Shown here piece after piece: positions 6,512-9,815 of a stretch of 9,815 nt of DNA. Origin of the DNA: Desulfobacteraceae bacterium (lineage in GTDB: Bacteria > Desulfobacterota > Desulfobacteria > Desulfobacterales > UBA11574); NCBI GenBank assembly GCA_029857875.1, contig JAOUGB010000051.1, positions 1 to 9,815 on the forward strand, given 5' to 3'. Each line of letters starts with the position of its first letter. Position 1 is the stretch's first letter. The translations under genes were made by a program, and so were the position numbers. The notes under the pieces are model-generated. The model searched no databases. It saw only the letters and a list, made by a program, of their open reading frames with translations, and was not told the DNA's origin.

Positions 6512-6525
6512 GAGATCTATTATCA
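6511..6525. promoter_or_regulatory. Candidate Per/Fur box in front of perR
   Basis: TGAGATCTATTATCA fits the 7-1-7 operator TGATAATnATTATCA at 11 of 14 defined bases; the right half is perfect. The symmetry extends by AAA on the left and TTT on the right. Position just after the proposed -10 suggests PerR autorepression. Confidence 0.5.
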
Positions 6526-6567
6526 TTTAGTTGTTACTATTAATTAATTCGAAAAGTGAGTTTGTCA

Positions 6568-7005
6568 ATGTCTGATCCCAAAGAACGATTTGATTCCATT
6601 ATAAATAAATTAAGGGAAAACGATCACAAGCTCACACCCCAACGCCTTGCTGTTATCAAGATTCTGGCCCGAAGTGAAGGTCATCCGAGTGTTGAAAAGA
6701 TTTACGATCAACTGCAAGATGATTTCCCGACCATGAGCCTGGCAACGGTGTATCGCAATGTCATGCTCATCAAATCATTGGGAGAAGTCTTAGAACTCGG
6801 CTTTGCAGATGGAAGCAACCGCTATGACGGTAATAGGCCTTATCCCCATCCACATGTGATCTGCATCCAATGTCATAAAATAATTGATCCGGACCTGGCC
6901 AGCCTTAGGGATATGACCAAAGAAGTTGCCGACGAAACCGGCTTTGAAATATTGACGCATCGACTTGATTTTTTCGGTATATGCAGCAATTGTATGGCAG
7001 AGTAA
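6568..7005 (+). CDS. perR: Fur-family peroxide-sensing repressor, PerR-like
   Basis: 145-residue Fur-family regulator. N-terminal winged helix (about 10-85) with HKLTPQRLAVIKIL (20-33) and recognition segment SLATVYRNV (57-65). The residues that bind the regulatory metal in Bacillus PerR (H37, D85, H91, H93, D104) are matched by H39, D87, H94, H96 and D107. Asp at the last position, where Fur has Glu, is the feature linked to peroxide sensing by His oxidation. Structural zinc cysteines C99, C102, C139 and C142 are all present. The ATG at 6568 with AAGTGAG at 6554-6560 is chosen over the in-frame GTG at 6556, which has no RBS. Likely represses its own gene and the catalase/katG unit downstream via the 7-1-7 sites; this regulation is inferred. 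Confidence 0.88.
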   Translation: MSDPKERFDSIINKLRENDHKLTPQRLAVIKILARSEGHPSVEKIYDQLQDDFPTMSLATVYRNVMLIKSLGEVLELGFADGSNRYDGNRPYPHPHVICIQCHKIIDPDLASLRDMTKEVADETGFEILTHRLDFFGICSNCMAE

Positions 7006-7031
7006 GTTTAATATATTTTTTTGCCATTAAT

Positions 7032-7046
7032 TGATAGTCGTTATCA
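7032..7046. promoter_or_regulatory. Candidate PerR box controlling the catalase remnant / katG
   Basis: TGATAGTCGTTATCA is a 7-1-7 palindrome matching TGATAATnATTATCA at all but two symmetric-arm bases. It directly precedes a TATAAT at 7047-7052, so a bound repressor would cover the -35/spacer region of that promoter. Lies between perR and the catalase remnant. Confidence 0.65.
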
Positions 7047-7052
7047 TATAAT
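7047..7052 (+). promoter_or_regulatory. Candidate -10 element of the katA-remnant/katG promoter
   Basis: Perfect TATAAT immediately after the Per box; no good -35 is seen at 17 bp, as expected of an activated or operator-overlapped promoter. A second TATAAT occurs at 7063-7068 and may be used instead. Confidence 0.4.
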
Positions 7053-7089
7053 ATTTTATTTCTATAATTAAATGAATAAGGAGGTCAAC

Positions 7090-7182
7090 ATGTCTGAAAA
7101 GATAAAACTGACCAATAATGTTGGTGCCCCTGTCGCTGATAATCAGAATGTAATGACAGCCGGCCCCGGATTTTGCGCTTAA
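7090..7182 (+). pseudogene. 5' remnant of a clade-3 haem catalase gene (katA), truncated after 26 codons
   Basis: A perfect RBS (AAGGAGGT, 7078-7085) precedes a 30-codon frame beginning MSEKIKLTNNVGAPVADNQN and continuing VMTAGP, then GFCA and a stop. The first 26 residues match the N-terminus of small-subunit (KatA/Proteus-type) catalases, which read KKLTT..GAPV.DN.N..TAGPRGP. The homology breaks right after AGP (about base 7167), and none of the catalase core (roughly 450 further residues) is found downstream. It is a dead gene start whose promoter and RBS remain intact. The short peptide may still be translated as a leader to katG. The following 155 bp (7183-7337) show no recognisable gene. 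Confidence 0.82.
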
Positions 7183-7310
7183 AAAATGGTGCGACGTTCT
7201 TCCAACGATCCTTCAAGTCCCCATTTTCACTAAAATCAATCGATAAATCCGCTAAAGTTAATAGATACATGGGCACCGAAGCACGATATTCATAGCAGCA
7301 CGGTGCATAA

Positions 7311-9533
<2,223 letters not shown>

Positions 9534-9784
9534 TCGTAGCATAAACGTCTTCGAGGGTTTCTGAAGCGTATTATGAACTGCAAATCGGATGATCAGGAAG
9601 CGATAACCGGCCACGAATTGACGAATGTTTTGAATGCTCACGGAAGCTATTGGCAACATATGGGGGCGCCATTTCAATACAATCTGGAACGCCGCCCATT
9701 GTTTAAGCAACAGCTAAGAATTGTTTTCTTACAGAGGGGTCTTCATTACAGACCCCTCTTATTCTGAAATGTAAGGAGAATAAC
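9534..9784. other. Gene-free stretch after katG
   Basis: 251 bp between katG and the next start codon. A 64-codon frame (9573-9767) lies here but has no RBS and no recognisable family, and it runs through the terminal hairpin, so I do not call it a gene. No catalase remnant was found. The composition returns toward that of the host. It may be debris from the katG acquisition. Confidence 0.5.
9733..9763 (+). terminator. Probable terminator hairpin after katG
   Basis: AGAGGGGTC (9733-9741), 9-nt loop, GACCCCTCT (9751-9759) form a perfect 9-bp GC-rich stem followed by a short TATT, a weak U-tract. It could end katG transcription or act as a partial attenuator before the next gene, which starts 25 bp further on. 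Confidence 0.6.
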
Positions 9785-9815
9785 ATGTCTGAAAAAAAAT
9801 TCAAGCAGGTCTGTA
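9785..9815 (+). CDS. Start of an unidentified gene, cut by window edge
   Basis: ATG at 9785 preceded by AAGGAG (9773-9778) with 6-bp spacing. Ten codons are visible, MSEKKFKQVC. The start resembles that of the catalase remnant only in MSEK and its RBS context, not beyond, so it is not the rest of katA. Its place after katG suggests, but does not prove, another stress-response protein. Confidence 0.55.
   Translation, partial: MSEKKFKQVC

Noticed and set aside
6556..6558. GTG as perR start
   Set aside because: The GTG is part of the likely Shine-Dalgarno (AAGTGAG) of the ATG at 6568, which gives the normal PerR N-terminus.
7085..7276. 63-codon minus-strand open frame over the catalase remnant
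   Set aside because: It crosses the clear RBS-linked catalase start on the other strand and matches no family I recognise.
7273..7306. GCACCG / CGGTGC inverted repeat before katG
   Set aside because: Only a 6-bp stem with a 22-base loop and no T-tract or conserved partner; too weak to call a regulator or an element end.
9573..9767. 64-codon plus-strand open frame after katG
   Set aside because: No RBS, no family, and it reads through the terminal hairpin; checked for the catalase C-terminus and none was found.

Overview
The window looks like chromosomal DNA of an anaerobic Desulfobacterota (deltaproteobacterial, sulfate-reducer-like) bacterium. The placement is inference from gene content and order: a CysG-N/Met8-type siroheme gene, a split ATP synthase operon beginning atpZ-atpI-atpB, paired b'/b genes with a signal-peptide-like N-terminus on b, and a PerR-type regulator next to a catalase-peroxidase. 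Most of the DNA is moderately AT-rich; the katG gene is strikingly GC-rich by comparison.

Layout. Bases 1-2478 are a minus-strand block. A DHH-family phosphoesterase (1489-2478) overlaps by 4 bp a metallo-beta-lactamase-fold hydrolase (707-1492), and a precorrin-2 dehydrogenase/siroheme synthase runs off the left edge (start at 627). A 201-bp divergent promoter region (2479-2679) separates this block from a plus-strand operon for the membrane (Fo) sector of an ATP synthase: atpZ, atpI, atpB (a), a four-hairpin fused c subunit, a normal single-hairpin c (atpE), atpF' (b') and atpF (b). A strong intrinsic terminator (6396-6432) closes it, and no F1 gene (delta, alpha, gamma, beta, epsilon) follows. 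Next come a perR-like regulator with its own candidate Per box, a second Per box, the first 26 codons of a broken clade-3 catalase gene, a complete GC-rich katG (7338-9533), a gene-free stretch ending in a hairpin, and the first ten codons of another gene at the right edge.

The most notable item is the 323-residue c-type subunit at 4029-5000. It holds four tandem c hairpins (8 predicted membrane helices, repeat period 79-81 residues). Hairpins 1 and 4 keep the ion-binding carboxylates (E32/E65; E273/E306). Hairpins 2 and 3 have lost both (S111/Q144; G192/Q225) but keep a hydroxyl residue next to the lost site (T145, T226). It is followed by a single-hairpin c whose residues E32, V63, E65, S66 and Y70 fall exactly on the positions of the known two-carboxylate Na+ site. 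This suggests a mixed rotor ring, probably Na+-coupled, with fewer ion sites than hairpins.

The second story is oxidative defence: a PerR-like sensor, operator-like 7-1-7 palindromes in front of perR and of the dead catalase, and a compositionally foreign katG sitting where the catalase body should be. It looks as if katG replaced katA behind the old PerR-controlled promoter.
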